This document shows positions 46,259 to 59,625 of a stretch of DNA of 64,000 nucleotides, in pieces. Within the stretch, counting starts at the first letter, position 1. The number at the start of each line of letters is the position of its first letter. Origin of the DNA: Chondrilla cf. caribensis. Its lineage: Eukaryota > Porifera > Demospongiae > Chondrillida > Chondrillidae. The notes below the pieces were generated by a model. The model was not told where the DNA came from, searched no databases, and was given only the letters and a program-made list of their open reading frames with translations. The DNA lies in NCBI GenBank assembly GCA_964020155.1, contig OZ026568.1, positions 2,383,820 through 2,447,819 on the forward strand, written 5' to 3'. A program made the position numbers and the translations under genes.

Positions 46259-49200
46259 TGCGTGCATGCCAGCGTGCGTGTGTGTGTGCACATGTGTGTG
46301 TGTGTGTGTGTGTATTCAAGTGTGGTGTTCAGTGTATTTTTATGTATAATATGCCCAATTTAATATGTACAGTTTATTTTGTCACCGGTCCCACACTAAA
46401 TGGGATATGTACTGTACTGTGTGTTCACAATCTTGCACTCACTATACATATGACATGCATGTGTGCATAAATGGGGTATTGAGTGAATCTTCTTCAAGTA
46501 ATGTATCAATATATAGTGTACATTTTGCCTTATCATCTACACCAATGTATATTGTTTCATATACAGTAATGTACGGATTTGCCATCATTCACATCACATC
46601 TCTGATATATACCTTATATGCATTGTTGCCTATTGCATGGTAACAATGTTTCACTTTACTATGTTCCCTTCCCTTTAAGGTGTTCACTAACTACCATGAA
46701 CTGTGTGTGAAGGCCAAAGAATCCCATGTGGAGCAGATATTCAGACTTGTTGTGACTACAAAAGATCCCAACGGACAAGCAGAACTCTTGCAAGCACTGA
46801 AGGCAATGACAATCACTAGAGTAAGTACCATAAGGTTTGCTGAGAGCTGCAATTAATCAGTTCTAGATTAAATGTATGTCGAGTATTTTACTGTACATCC
46901 TAGAATGAACATGCACAAGTGTTTTTGATAATGTACAATGATTGCCTATTGTGGATATGTTTATATGTACAGTATGAAGAGTGGAAGGTGATATATTGAG
47001 CCATGTAGTGTGATAGGCATGTTTTGTGAAGTTAAATTGTTATTCTGATCTGCTTAGGTGGATGACATTGATCTTCCAGTCAAGAGGAATCAAAAGTTTG
47101 TTATGAAGTACTTCAGTAGAAACAAGGAGTTCTTTGAACACATTTTAGGAGATGAAGGAAATGAGGAGACTACAAGGTCAGATTATTGATACACACCATA
47201 TGAAGTAGTATAAATATGAATGTTAGGTAGTGGTTTAGACATTAGGCATGAGGGCAGTAAGATCAGTGACCTAACACAGTAAGAAATACTTATGTATTCC
47301 CATCATAAGTGAGGGTGCTGGGTGTTCAGGGGACCTGTAGCCATATAGTGGAAACATGTCACAATTTCATAGACATGTATGAGCTCAACCTGGACTAGAA
47401 GTTTTTTGGCATTTTTTCTTTCCCTGCCACCAACTAGAGGACAACTGCCAAATAGCTCATTTCAACTAATTCGTTTGATTTGCATTGACATTTGTGTGAC
47501 TTTGCGTCTATTTGTCTATCATGTTTAATCAGTGGGCATCCTGAAAACAAGTGGTTCCCCATTTAAAATAAAATAATTATTACTACTATTATTATTATGA
47601 TTATTTTCACTTGACAAACTCTTTTGACTAATTAGAATGGATCTCCTTTTGTCTGGCGAGAAGACTGATCCTAGATTGATTTTGCTACTAAATGTTGTGG
47701 ATCTTTTAGCTGTGTGTTGCCAAGGAAGAAATATCTTTGTCCAGTCCATCTGCCAGACTGTAATGTCTGACCACGAACTTTTGAAGGTAATAACAGAGCA
47801 ATATTGGTTACTTGAATAATATTAGTGATAACAGATTTTCAATCTTGGTTGGCTGAAAAGTTCAGATAACAGAAGTCTTGGTCATATGAATTATATAATA
47901 GAATTTTACTTTGCTCATGGACACTACAGTATGTATCATTGCATTCATAAATATATATGAATAAATCTCTGATTGTGGGAATTACTTGCTTTGGCTTCCT
48001 TTAAGTTACAAAATACAGTATTTTGGACACTCATCTTTCACAACATTTCCTGTGGCTGGTTATTTTACCTGTACACCATTAGCAGTGCTGTACATATAAT
48101 GTAGTCCTAGCTAGTCATGGTATGCATGTTGTCAAATTGTGCTGTATTTGTACTGAATATGTAAATGAAATCTCTAATATATGTTTCCTTTAGATTTTAA
48201 CAAATGAAAGAATCGAAATTGCTCGTAAGAAGCCATTTTGCTTGTACCTGGTATGGGTTTACCTGGACAGTGATTCTCAGACCTCCAATCCAGGATATTC
48301 CAATGCACTGGAGATCAGGTACACCTACATACTGCATATCTGTGTTCCCAAGATTATTGTTCCATGTGGCATGTCTAATTTATTGCATACATATATTGGT
48401 ACTTGAGTATACATTTACAAGTATATATACAGTTGATTTTAATGTGGTACACATCTTACTAATCCTGTCTGGTTCACTACGCATGCAATGAATCAGATGG
48501 AGTAGTATGTTGACATTTGAAATGTATGCACATGTACTACTACCGTTGCAATATGCATGACATTGTGTATATTCATAATAATATATCATAATAGACATTT
48601 CATTACATACACAAATCTCACAGTAGTGTATATTCTAAAAATCCTTTCTACTATAATATGCTGATTCACCACACTTACATAGTGATAAAGTAATGGTTGA
48701 ATTCATGAGGCTGAGCTGTCAGCACATGATTGATGTGAGAGAGATGCTCAGTAAATTGCCTTCAGATCAGCCACCCCAACCTGCTGTTGTCAAGTACCTC
48801 AGATACTCACTCTTGGGTGACCAGTCTGAGTGAGTTGAGTCCATAAAGTTTATCAATGTAATTAATGTTAAATTTTAATAACATTGGTAATGATCATTAT
48901 GATGAACTTTGTGACTGTGTTTTTAGTTTAGCTTCATGCCCAATGTAAATTAAATGTTATCCATTTGATGTTCAGATTTTCCAGCATTCTACATACACAC
49001 ATACTGTACATTAGCGGTTCCCTTTAATTTCATTTTGTTCTGTTATTGTTTATTTATTCATTATTCATTATTTATTATTTATTATTTATTTATTTATCAC
49101 TTTTTCTTTCTTTTGTGGGAACCCTTGTAGTATGGCTAACAGCTTCCCACTTTAAATAATGATACCTGATACCTGATTGTTAATACATTGTTGGTAATCC

Positions 49201-52200
49201 ACCATAAAGAGTCAATTGATGGTTATTTCATAGGTGTTCTCATAGGCACACATTCATGTATACAGTAGTTCACAGATTTCTAGTAACTAGTGTATACATT
49301 TGCTATATCTGTGTCTCTTGTATTTCCTATTCTGTGTGTAGTGTGGAAGACACCACTATCAGAGGAATAGACCTGCAACCAGGATCCCTCGTGTACCTCC
49401 TTGATAGCCTCCTCCCTTTCTTCAGAGTAAGTACAGTCTAATCTGTTTAGTCCTCATTCTGGTTAAGGATATACTGTATATACTCCATCCCACCCCCCAA
49501 TATCAGGGTTTCATTAAAGGATGGTAAGGTGACCCTCACCTCCCTTACACATTTCTTTGATCAGTAGCTAACATTTTTATCGAGAATAAGGTCTTTTTCC
49601 CATTTCAAAATTTCAATTTGCCCTTCCCCCTCGTATCTTTTGGTACATGAGGCCAGAACATTTCCACATACCTTGCTCCTTCACAATTCTTCACTTAGAT
49701 TAAATTCCTAAATCAATTTCTAAATAATATTTTTATCATATCTAATGTGCTATGATCTATTGTTGTACATCATCCATGTATAATATACGTATGATATTGT
49801 GTATTTATACGTACTTACAGTGTATATATTAACTTACGTATGTGTATATACTGTATAATATGTGTGTCTATTCTCACACACAGCTGAGTGCATTATATTA
49901 TAGTACTACTCAATATAAGATAATTTTGTTCATAACATCATTTGTTTCATCAGCTCTATTACTGGGAGTGGATGAGTTTGTCCAGTGAAGTGGTAGACCT
50001 GCTGGAACTGATCAGACATATGGCTCGATGTCTTCTGGTACGTCAGACACAGGAGGTCCTGTAGTATCCTTACGAGTAATCATGATCACATGGCATGAAT
50101 ACTGGATGGGGTTATGTATGTGAATGTCATATGAATTGATTTCTAGGATTTTCATTTAATTCACTTAATATTTAAATTTATTTGTATTTGTAATGACTTT
50201 ATACCATACATTGTCCTGTTTCACCTTTGCATATAATACATGTACTGTGCATACAATGCAGTCCTTATTGCATTGCATGTACATGACATTGTGTACATTG
50301 TTTTTATACTTTAATTTTGTAAATCGGATTTACATTAATTTTGTAAATCAGAGGCAGAATAAACTATTCAGGGTTTTTATTAGGATTGGATGTGAGAGTA
50401 TTCACTCAGTCAGAGTTTTAAGCTATTAGTTTATCCATGGACTAATCTCTTCAACATTAAATTTTGTGTAAGTGATCTTCAAACAATGAATGACTGAACC
50501 TCAAATTGTTACAGGAATCTGTGCCAGTGCTCTTGCCGTATCTTAAGGACAAGAAGGAGATTCTCTTGTTGAGAGAGGTTGTGTTGACCGTCACCAGCTC
50601 ACCCGAAGTTGACCATTACTTAAACATTTCTGGACAGGTATAGTTTATAATAATTACTGTACCTCTTCTTTCAAATATACCATTACATGTGCACCTCTGA
50701 AGTTACTGTAGTGTTTAATTCAATGACACACGTACATCAAATTTCATATGTGCATATTATATTGATGATGGCATACTATTATGTCAAAGAGTGCTTAGCA
50801 TCAAGTAGATTCACATGGTTTCTGTGCTGCTTATAATACTATTTGCAGCTTAGGGAGTTTGTGGACAACTTTATTGAAGAAGCTGTTGTTGCCAAAAGTG
50901 GTCCTGTGAAGGTGAATTCACGTGCTCAAGTGTACGTGCACACACTTTACGTGGCACACACAGTCAATACAGATTCATATACTACACATTAATTTTTATA
51001 TGGATAAGGTTGTGTTTTGGTACCACTAGCAAATTGTGTGAACAGTAGACTAAGTGTATAAAGAGGATAGAATTAACTTCTGTATGCATGTACATATTAC
51101 GTATATCACATTGTGCTTACATGTACTGAGCTTTCATACGTACCTAAGTGTAATGTTCCAGTTCTTTCAATTCAATTGACATAAATGCATTTAAATGCCC
51201 TTAGTGTATTTGAGACATGTAACATATTTAGCATAATTTATATTTTACTACTGTAATGGTTATTACCTACATTATCATCAATGAAATATTTGATCTCTAA
51301 TGTGGAAAATATATCTGTGTTAGTATGACACACACATATTATGTATATATTGATCCATAATTATATATGCCTGTGAGGATAGTGCTGACACACACATACT
51401 GTATATATACTGTATATATTACAGAATCTTCTGCCTTTTATCACTTTTCCCCACTTGTACTTGTCCCTTTTCACTGCAGCAATTTGAAGCCACATACACT
51501 GAAGAGCTGAGACTCAATGTTGCCTTCAATAACTATGTTCAGGCATTTGAACAGGCTTACAACGGACCAAACACTATCCAACATCAAGTTGGAGTGTCAA
51601 ATTTGGCCACCAGAAGTAACTGTAAGTTGTTTATCCACCTAATATGATACAATTTGACATGAGTGTTAATATCAACTCTTTTAAGAGTGCATGATAAAAT
51701 ATAGCAAAACTGCAGCTATTGATATTTTCTATAATATATTTGACACCATTTTATTGATCCTGATTGATGTTACATGTTAATGTCAATCTTCCTTTAGCAT
51801 ACAGTGATTTTGAAGACAAAGAAATGAAAGTAAAGGGTCCACTATACCTTCCACTTGGACAACCTTTCCAAAACTTTGTGTCTTGTTTTGTGAGGTGAGT
51901 ACTGATAGTAATTATACGTTGTGTATGTATTGGCACATGGGTGTATTGTTGCATATGAAAATGGATGATATGAAGGGATCCAATTCCCAGGAAATAATCC
52001 AACCATCTGTGTACATGATCTATAGTGTATATGTAACCAAGCCAGCATATTCAAGTATTATCTATTATGTTACATATGGTGTATGGTTATCAATACTATT
52101 ATAAGGGGTGTGCAATTTTATGTAATTTTCAAAATTGCATGTATGTAATAATTCATGATTTTGCATGTTGACAGATACACCATATGTATGTACTATGCTC

Positions 52201-55200
52201 ACATTTTGAAGTACAGTATTTAGTTAATTTTGCATTATTTTTTGCTTCAGTCGAGAAGATAATCAAAAGCCAAAAGTATTTCCAGAGACAGAGCATCTCA
52301 TTCGTCAAATACAGTGAGTTCTATTCTATTTCATGAATTTGTTTATGTGTGAGCATTCATATTATAATGAATGGAGTTGTTTCAAGTGTTCTATCACTTA
52401 ACTATTTTGTTTGTAGCATTTCATTTCACAATCTGGAAGACTTGACAGAAGTTGAACAAACCCGACAAGACAGTTTGGTCATCAAGTGTCTTCAGGTGAG
52501 CCATTTTTATATATCCTTCGTGTAAACTTATTGTGTACATAATATTTTTCATCGTTATACATAACTGCATGTGTACTACATAATACAAGATTTGTCACTT
52601 ATTACTTCATGTGATAAATGACAGACACCACAGTGCCATGGTTTACTGTGTATCACAAATTTCCATGATTGAATGGTATTATTTCGTGAATCACCACCAG
52701 ACAGTGCATGAGGACACTTTTCCCAAATGAATTTCACAACTGAAGTCAGAGTTATTTCATTGAATCGAGTACTGCTTCAATATTTCAATCATTTTATTTT
52801 CCTACAACTGCTTCATGCACTCAAACAGCTTTCATCAATATCCGTTTATTGTGTGCCATTTTCCAAATGTACCTCACACAAATAAATAATGTCCACTTAC
52901 ATCATATTCATGAATGGGCTCCACTTGGAATGTTTAAATTATTGTTTGTCGAATTTTTGCAATAATACATATTTTGACTAGTATTGTCATGATTGCTGCT
53001 TTCAATGGCTTTTAATGTGCACCTGTCAACATCTGTGATTGGGTGTTAATTGATATCAATGAATTAACCTGGCATTTGTCTCCTCTCTCAACACTTATAT
53101 CACAGGGTGCTTTACTTAACAATTTATTCCAATCAAAATAACATTGTGGTTAATTGGATTGTGTAAAATTTTATTTGTAAAATTTTCAAACGGGAAATCC
53201 AGGAAAAGCACATTGTAGCATTCATATCCCACTTTTGGTGTGTACTGTGTAGATATACTAAATGTTGAAAAAAGGTTTGGCTAAAAGCAGAAATGCACCC
53301 CTACACACATACTAATGGTAGTTAGTAGTCTTGTGTGTCAGAATACCCATGCACTGGGATAATAAAGTGGATGTATTCAGTACTCTTTGCCTTGTGAACT
53401 TTCACTGTTTGTATGTACATAATATTATAGTTAATTTATGCATACCTCTAGGTTCTCAGAGCAATTATCCACAATGAGATTGTAAGGGTGGATGCAGAGT
53501 TGAAAGATGAACATCCAAATAAATATGCAAGGTGGGTATCACTCATATTACAAGATATAACTTTGTTTTGAATGCATTTTATGGGACATTATGTGTGCAT
53601 TGTTGCATTGTGTGATTTCACTACAGGATGACTGCCAATGTGGTCCGTGTGCAGAATGCTGTGCAGGAAGTTGGTGGCAACACTGTAGCTAAGGTAGATA
53701 ATGCATATTATATATTATAACGATATAGTAATAAAAATATTATTATTGTATTTACTATTGTATTTATTCTATGTACTATGTATGTGTTATTACCAATTAT
53801 GAACTACCAATAGTAATCTGTTATCCGTATGAAAGGACGATTCATACTAATATGATGATGTGCTGTACTCTAAAATAGAAACATGCAATTTGATGTTCCA
53901 TGTTGATGGCACAGTGTGGGATGCATCTATGTTTATTGTCTATCCCATTTCACTTATTTAAACTCGACATGTGTTCCCATCAATTCGTTTCGATACATAA
54001 TATCATTCATTGTTGGATGCAATTCTTTTGTTTATGTGTTTCATGATTATTGTTTGTTTTGCTCACATGTTCACACTTTCCCAAATCCAATTTGCAGATT
54101 GTTCCACTGCTGAATCACCCCAATGGTGACATTGCTGCAGAAGCCTTTGCCTTTCTGTCGGTTATACTTAGTGATGGAAACCAGAAAGTTCAAGTTAGCC
54201 TTTGTACTATATCTTAATAGAAGACTCAGATCTGACTCTTTAATTGATCAATATGCTTAATATACACCAAATGTATACAGGAAGGGTGTGAATATCTGTG
54301 TCACAGAAGAGAAGGTCGCTTTCTAACTGGAATTGCCCGAAGACTTGAATTGGCCATAGCCATTACTAAGGAAAAGTGAGTGCAACTCTTTACTTTGACA
54401 TGTTCGGTTGTGTCCTTGTACTAAGTATATGCAGGGATATCTGTTTATAACATACCACCACCTAAGTGACAAAGTGAAGGTGGTCTCTGGGTTTAGCGAC
54501 ATAATATTACCTTTGTGTGTCTTGAGGTTCACTTTGCGTGCTTTGCTAAATTAATAAATATTTTGTAAATAGCACAATACAAGGTACTTCATCACTTGTG
54601 CAATACAACAGTACATGTAATCATGTACATATGTACGTGCATATGTCAACTCCTGTGTGAACACTTGTTATTTTTAAATGGTTATCTTGTTGCTAGCAAT
54701 ACGCTGCTGCAGCAGCTAACTGACAAGGAGAAAGAGAACACTGAATTGGTAAATGTGTATGTCTTTCTAATTTGTATTTCACTATGTAGTTTGTAGGGTT
54801 GCATGAGGTAGAAGGTATGACCCAGCAACATGCATGTTGTTTTGTCATTTTATCATGCATCATTAGATGAAGATGCTTAAAGGAGAATATTGTGAGCCTA
54901 AAGTAAGTGTGAATCGTTACAAGTATTTACCTAGTACCTAGAACTAAAGTAACTACTAGTGCCTATTTAACACTGACTATTATAGCATCAGTTTGAGATA
55001 GAGGAGGACAGCAGTGATAGTGATACAGACAGTGAGGATGATAGTGATGGTGTTGACAGCATAGAAAGTGTGACTGTCAAGGGGATAGAGATGAAGCAAA
55101 TGGACAAGAAGAAAGTGCAAGTGACAGATAAGGATACAAAAGATGCATTGTTGCATTGCGACCCCACACATGTGACACTGGCACTGAAAGTTGTAGGACA

Positions 55201-58200
55201 AATGTGTAATGGACAGAACAGGATGCTACAAGTGATTTATTGAAATTATAATCATGAGTTACCAACTGTTTAGTCTTACTGTACTTATCTATGTATTCAG
55301 AACTTCTTTCGTGATCAGCCAGATAGCATAGTGAATGTCAACTTGGTGGGGAAGTTGACTACCTTCCTTCATCAACAGTACACTGTCATTAACAAACACA
55401 ACATTGAACTCATTAATCAGGTCTTTGATACATTGGTGGAGCTGTGTGTGGTGAGTGTATACTAATGGCTGTTCAGTAGTACAGAGTTGGCCTCTATAGT
55501 TTATTGTCCATATTCAATAGCCACTATTTGTGCTTCAGTACACCCTTCATAATAATTATCACGTATATACGTACGTAGTTACTAGGACAATACATCTTAC
55601 ATTGTATGGGATCCAAGGGCACATGGCGTCTGACAGGCAAGACTATTATCAAATTTATAACTTTCAAAACCTGGTGATAACTGGCTTATCGGAAATAAAT
55701 CTTGAACAAACAATTACAAGGAGATTGAATTTTTATACAATGTAGTAAAATATATCATTATAAACATAATTCTACAATTTTATTATTATTATTATTGGTG
55801 TATGATTATAATCGAGATTTGACTAAGATTTATGTGATCTCCAATATAGGGTAATTATTACAACCAAACTGTGCTGTTTGACTGTCAAATTGTTGATGCC
55901 TTTAATCGCATCCTGCAACTTCCAAGAAATATTGACTGCAAAATCATAGATGTGAGTCTTACAACTCCCACATCTCATCTCATTATATAGTGTACTGTGC
56001 CATATAATATAATATAATTATATACTATATACATGTATTGAACATGATTACATGCTTCAATAGGTGATGAAGTTGAAGGCTTATGCTATCCAGCTCCTTC
56101 AGACAGTGGTGGAAGAGACCCATCAGAACACATCCAAATTAGCTCTGGTATGTGTGTGTGTGTGTGTGTGTGTGCATGCATGCATACATGAATGCGAGTG
56201 AGTAGGTCAACTATAAAAATTGTTGTTGAAATCCTCATAGGATGTACTCAAGACACTGGATACTGAGGCCGTAATGGACTGCCTAGTATATTTCTATGAG
56301 CTTAGAAATAATCCAGAATTGGTATGTGTACAGATCTACATACATTACCACCTTTTCTTACAGTATAATAGCAATACCAACTGTTGATCTAGCCATTCTA
56401 TTCTACTGTTGATCTAGCCATCCTCATATATTATGCACACATGCACATCCCTATTGTTTCTTTGCACAACTCTTTAAACTACAAAAGTAATAGTACTATG
56501 CTGTTTGTGCTTGCATGCATATGTAGATAGAAACTAGAAACGATGATGACTGTGAAAGAGCATTGCTCAGAACATACCATGTTTTGAAGGCTTTTGCATC
56601 ATTTGAAGACATCTCTGAAGAAACAAAACGAAGAGTTGGTACGTAAAATACACTGAGCGTGGTCAATCTTCAGTACAATCTGTAATGCTTAGTATTTAGT
56701 ACCTGCAGCTGCATGCATGTATAGAAAGTTTGTCTCTAGCTTCCTAGTAAAATATTGTGTCTGTATGCACTGAAGATTGAATTCCATGTGTTAAAATTAT
56801 ATCAAGTGTTTACTGTTGTTCTCGATCACGCAGCACCTCCTCAAGGAGATCAGAATAAGGAAGCATGGAAGTACTGTGAGGAACACTCCAGGTCCGTTGA
56901 AGTCCTATACAAGAACCTGGATGGAAAGGAAGTCCTGGCTAATGTCCACTTTTCATACAATCCAGCTGTTAGTATCCACCTCCCCATTACATACTGACCT
57001 ATTGCCTGTGTGCTTGATCATAGCGTGTACCCAATGCTCTTCACATTGTATGTCATTCTCAGGATGAGCTTTCAGAGGAGTTGATAGAGAAGGTGAAATG
57101 GAATGTGAGCCGTGATTCAGCTGAAGATAAAGTGAGGGACTTTCTTCAGTGGACTGAAGCAGTGAAAACAGAAATACAACACAGAGTGAGTGACCACTGA
57201 TATTGAAAGATGTCGATTATTGCTGTCCACTCTTATCCTATGTGCAATAGATTGTGCAGTGAAAGCAGTATTATTGTGCACTATTTACGCATACAAAATT
57301 TATCCAGTTTCCATGTAATTCATTCATCAGTGATATTAACAGTTATGATCCCACATCGGTTGAGGAAGGTGTATTTGAATAAAATTGGAGCTATTGTGTT
57401 ATATATGTCATATCGTGCCATGAACATACAGAACATTGTACGTATAGTATTAAGAGATTCCAGTACATTCACTTACTTAATACATATACGACAGTAAATG
57501 AGCTAACCCACAATCCTGTTCATATGCTTGATGTATTGAAGCCAATTTATACATCTTATTCCGATTGTCTCCAGAATCAACTGAGAAGTCACTGGTACAC
57601 AAATGTGTTCATCCTTCATCCGTGAGTGAATGCCATGTCTGAAAGTGTGTTATCGTCACTGTGTGTATGTACTGTACAGAACTCCATCTGGTTGACCCCT
57701 GCTAACTCTTTCCTTCTTTTCCACTCACCACACTTAATAGACGTGTGTGGCACTGGTCCTACATAGCACTCACTCTTCTCCTGAACATCCTTGTTCTTGT
57801 GTCTTGGAGAGATCCTTCTGAACTGACACTGGAAAATGCTGGGTGAGAGAGTGACACTTATGAGAGTGCTATGTCTATAGTTGTAATAATATAACCCAAG
57901 TATGAATACAATGTGTCACATATCATGCGAAAATGATATTCCACACACACCCTCATAAGTGGATTACATGTAACCGGCTTATTTTACATTAAGACCTTAA
58001 TTACATATGCTCACAAATTTCCATCATTAAGTGTACTCCTAATCAACTGTGGATAATTTGCTAATACATTCAGCCTATACAATATACAATATATACAATA
58101 AACACATTCCTTTGATATCTGAATAATGAAATATATTAGGAAAATTTGGAAGAGTATGTACATATATGGTTTATGGCTAATTGTGACTTACAGCAAGCAT

Positions 58201-58872
58201 TTGTGACATATATACACTGGTATAATATTATTTTGTTTGTACATATCTATAGGCAATTCACCCCCATAACGAGGCGAGTTACCAATTCTTCAATCACAAG
58301 TCCAACCGTCCCGCTGGTCTACTGGTGGTTTGGTAGTGTGCTGCTGTATGTGCTTGGTGGAATTCATGTGCTAATGACATTGAAGGTAATTTTGACATAT
58401 TTTCTGGTAAGCTGGTACAACTTTAAAGTTCTTCCATCATTTCTGAGCGCCCGCAGGTGAGTATATGACATAAGCAGATCAGTTTCTGTTACATTGCTTA
58501 TTATATTAACTATATTGTGATAGAGGAAAGGAGAGAGAAGAAAGCCACACAGATATACCTTCGTTTGGATGGAAAACTGGCTATTATATAGTGAGTTTTG
58601 TACCGCAGTATATTACAGTATATTAACTTAAATTTGTTGGTGTGATACTCTGCACTTAGTCTTAGACTTACATTTTGTGAAAATATAATATTATGATCAC
58701 TTCAGTTTTTGCCACCAGTCAGCTATTATAATGGATTTTTAATGACACCATATTTACGAACTTGATGTAGGCAGTATACCCATGATCTTTCTGAAAACCT
58801 ATTTCCTGTACAGTACAGTATATCTCTTTAATTCACTACACACACACACACACACGCATAAACATATATACA

Positions 58873-58925
<53 letters not shown>

Positions 58926-59079
58926 GCATACACACAAATACACACACACACACACACACAAATACACGCACACACGCGCGTGCACACACACACACACACA
59001 CACACACGTACACACACACACACACGTACACACACACTCCACACACACACCACTCACACTCGTACACACACACTACACC

Positions 59080-59130
<51 letters not shown>

Positions 59131-59171
59131 TCCACACACACACCACTCACACTCGTACACACACACTACAC

Positions 59172-59242
<71 letters not shown>

Positions 59243-59575
59243 CACACACAGAGTGATAGAGGAAAGGAGAGAGAGGAAAGCTACACAGACATACCTTTGT
59301 TTGGATGGAAAACAGGCTATTATATAGTAAGTTTTGTACTGCAGTATATTAGCTTACATTTGTTGGTGTGAAACTCTGCACTTAGTCTTAGACTTACATT
59401 TGTGAAAATATAATATTATGATCACTGAGCAGTGACATATATCAGTTTTTGCCACCAGTCAGCTATTATAATGGGTTTTTAATGACACCATATTTACGAA
59501 CTTGATGTAGGCAGTATGCCCATGATATTTCTGAAAACCTATTTCCTGTACAGTGCAGTATATCTCTTTAATTCA

Positions 59576-59625
<50 letters not shown>

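Noticed and set aside
58782..59327. A 181-residue frame over the CA tract and into the duplicated exon
   Set aside because: Almost all of it is CA repeat. Only the last part overlaps a real exon, and that exon is used in another frame.
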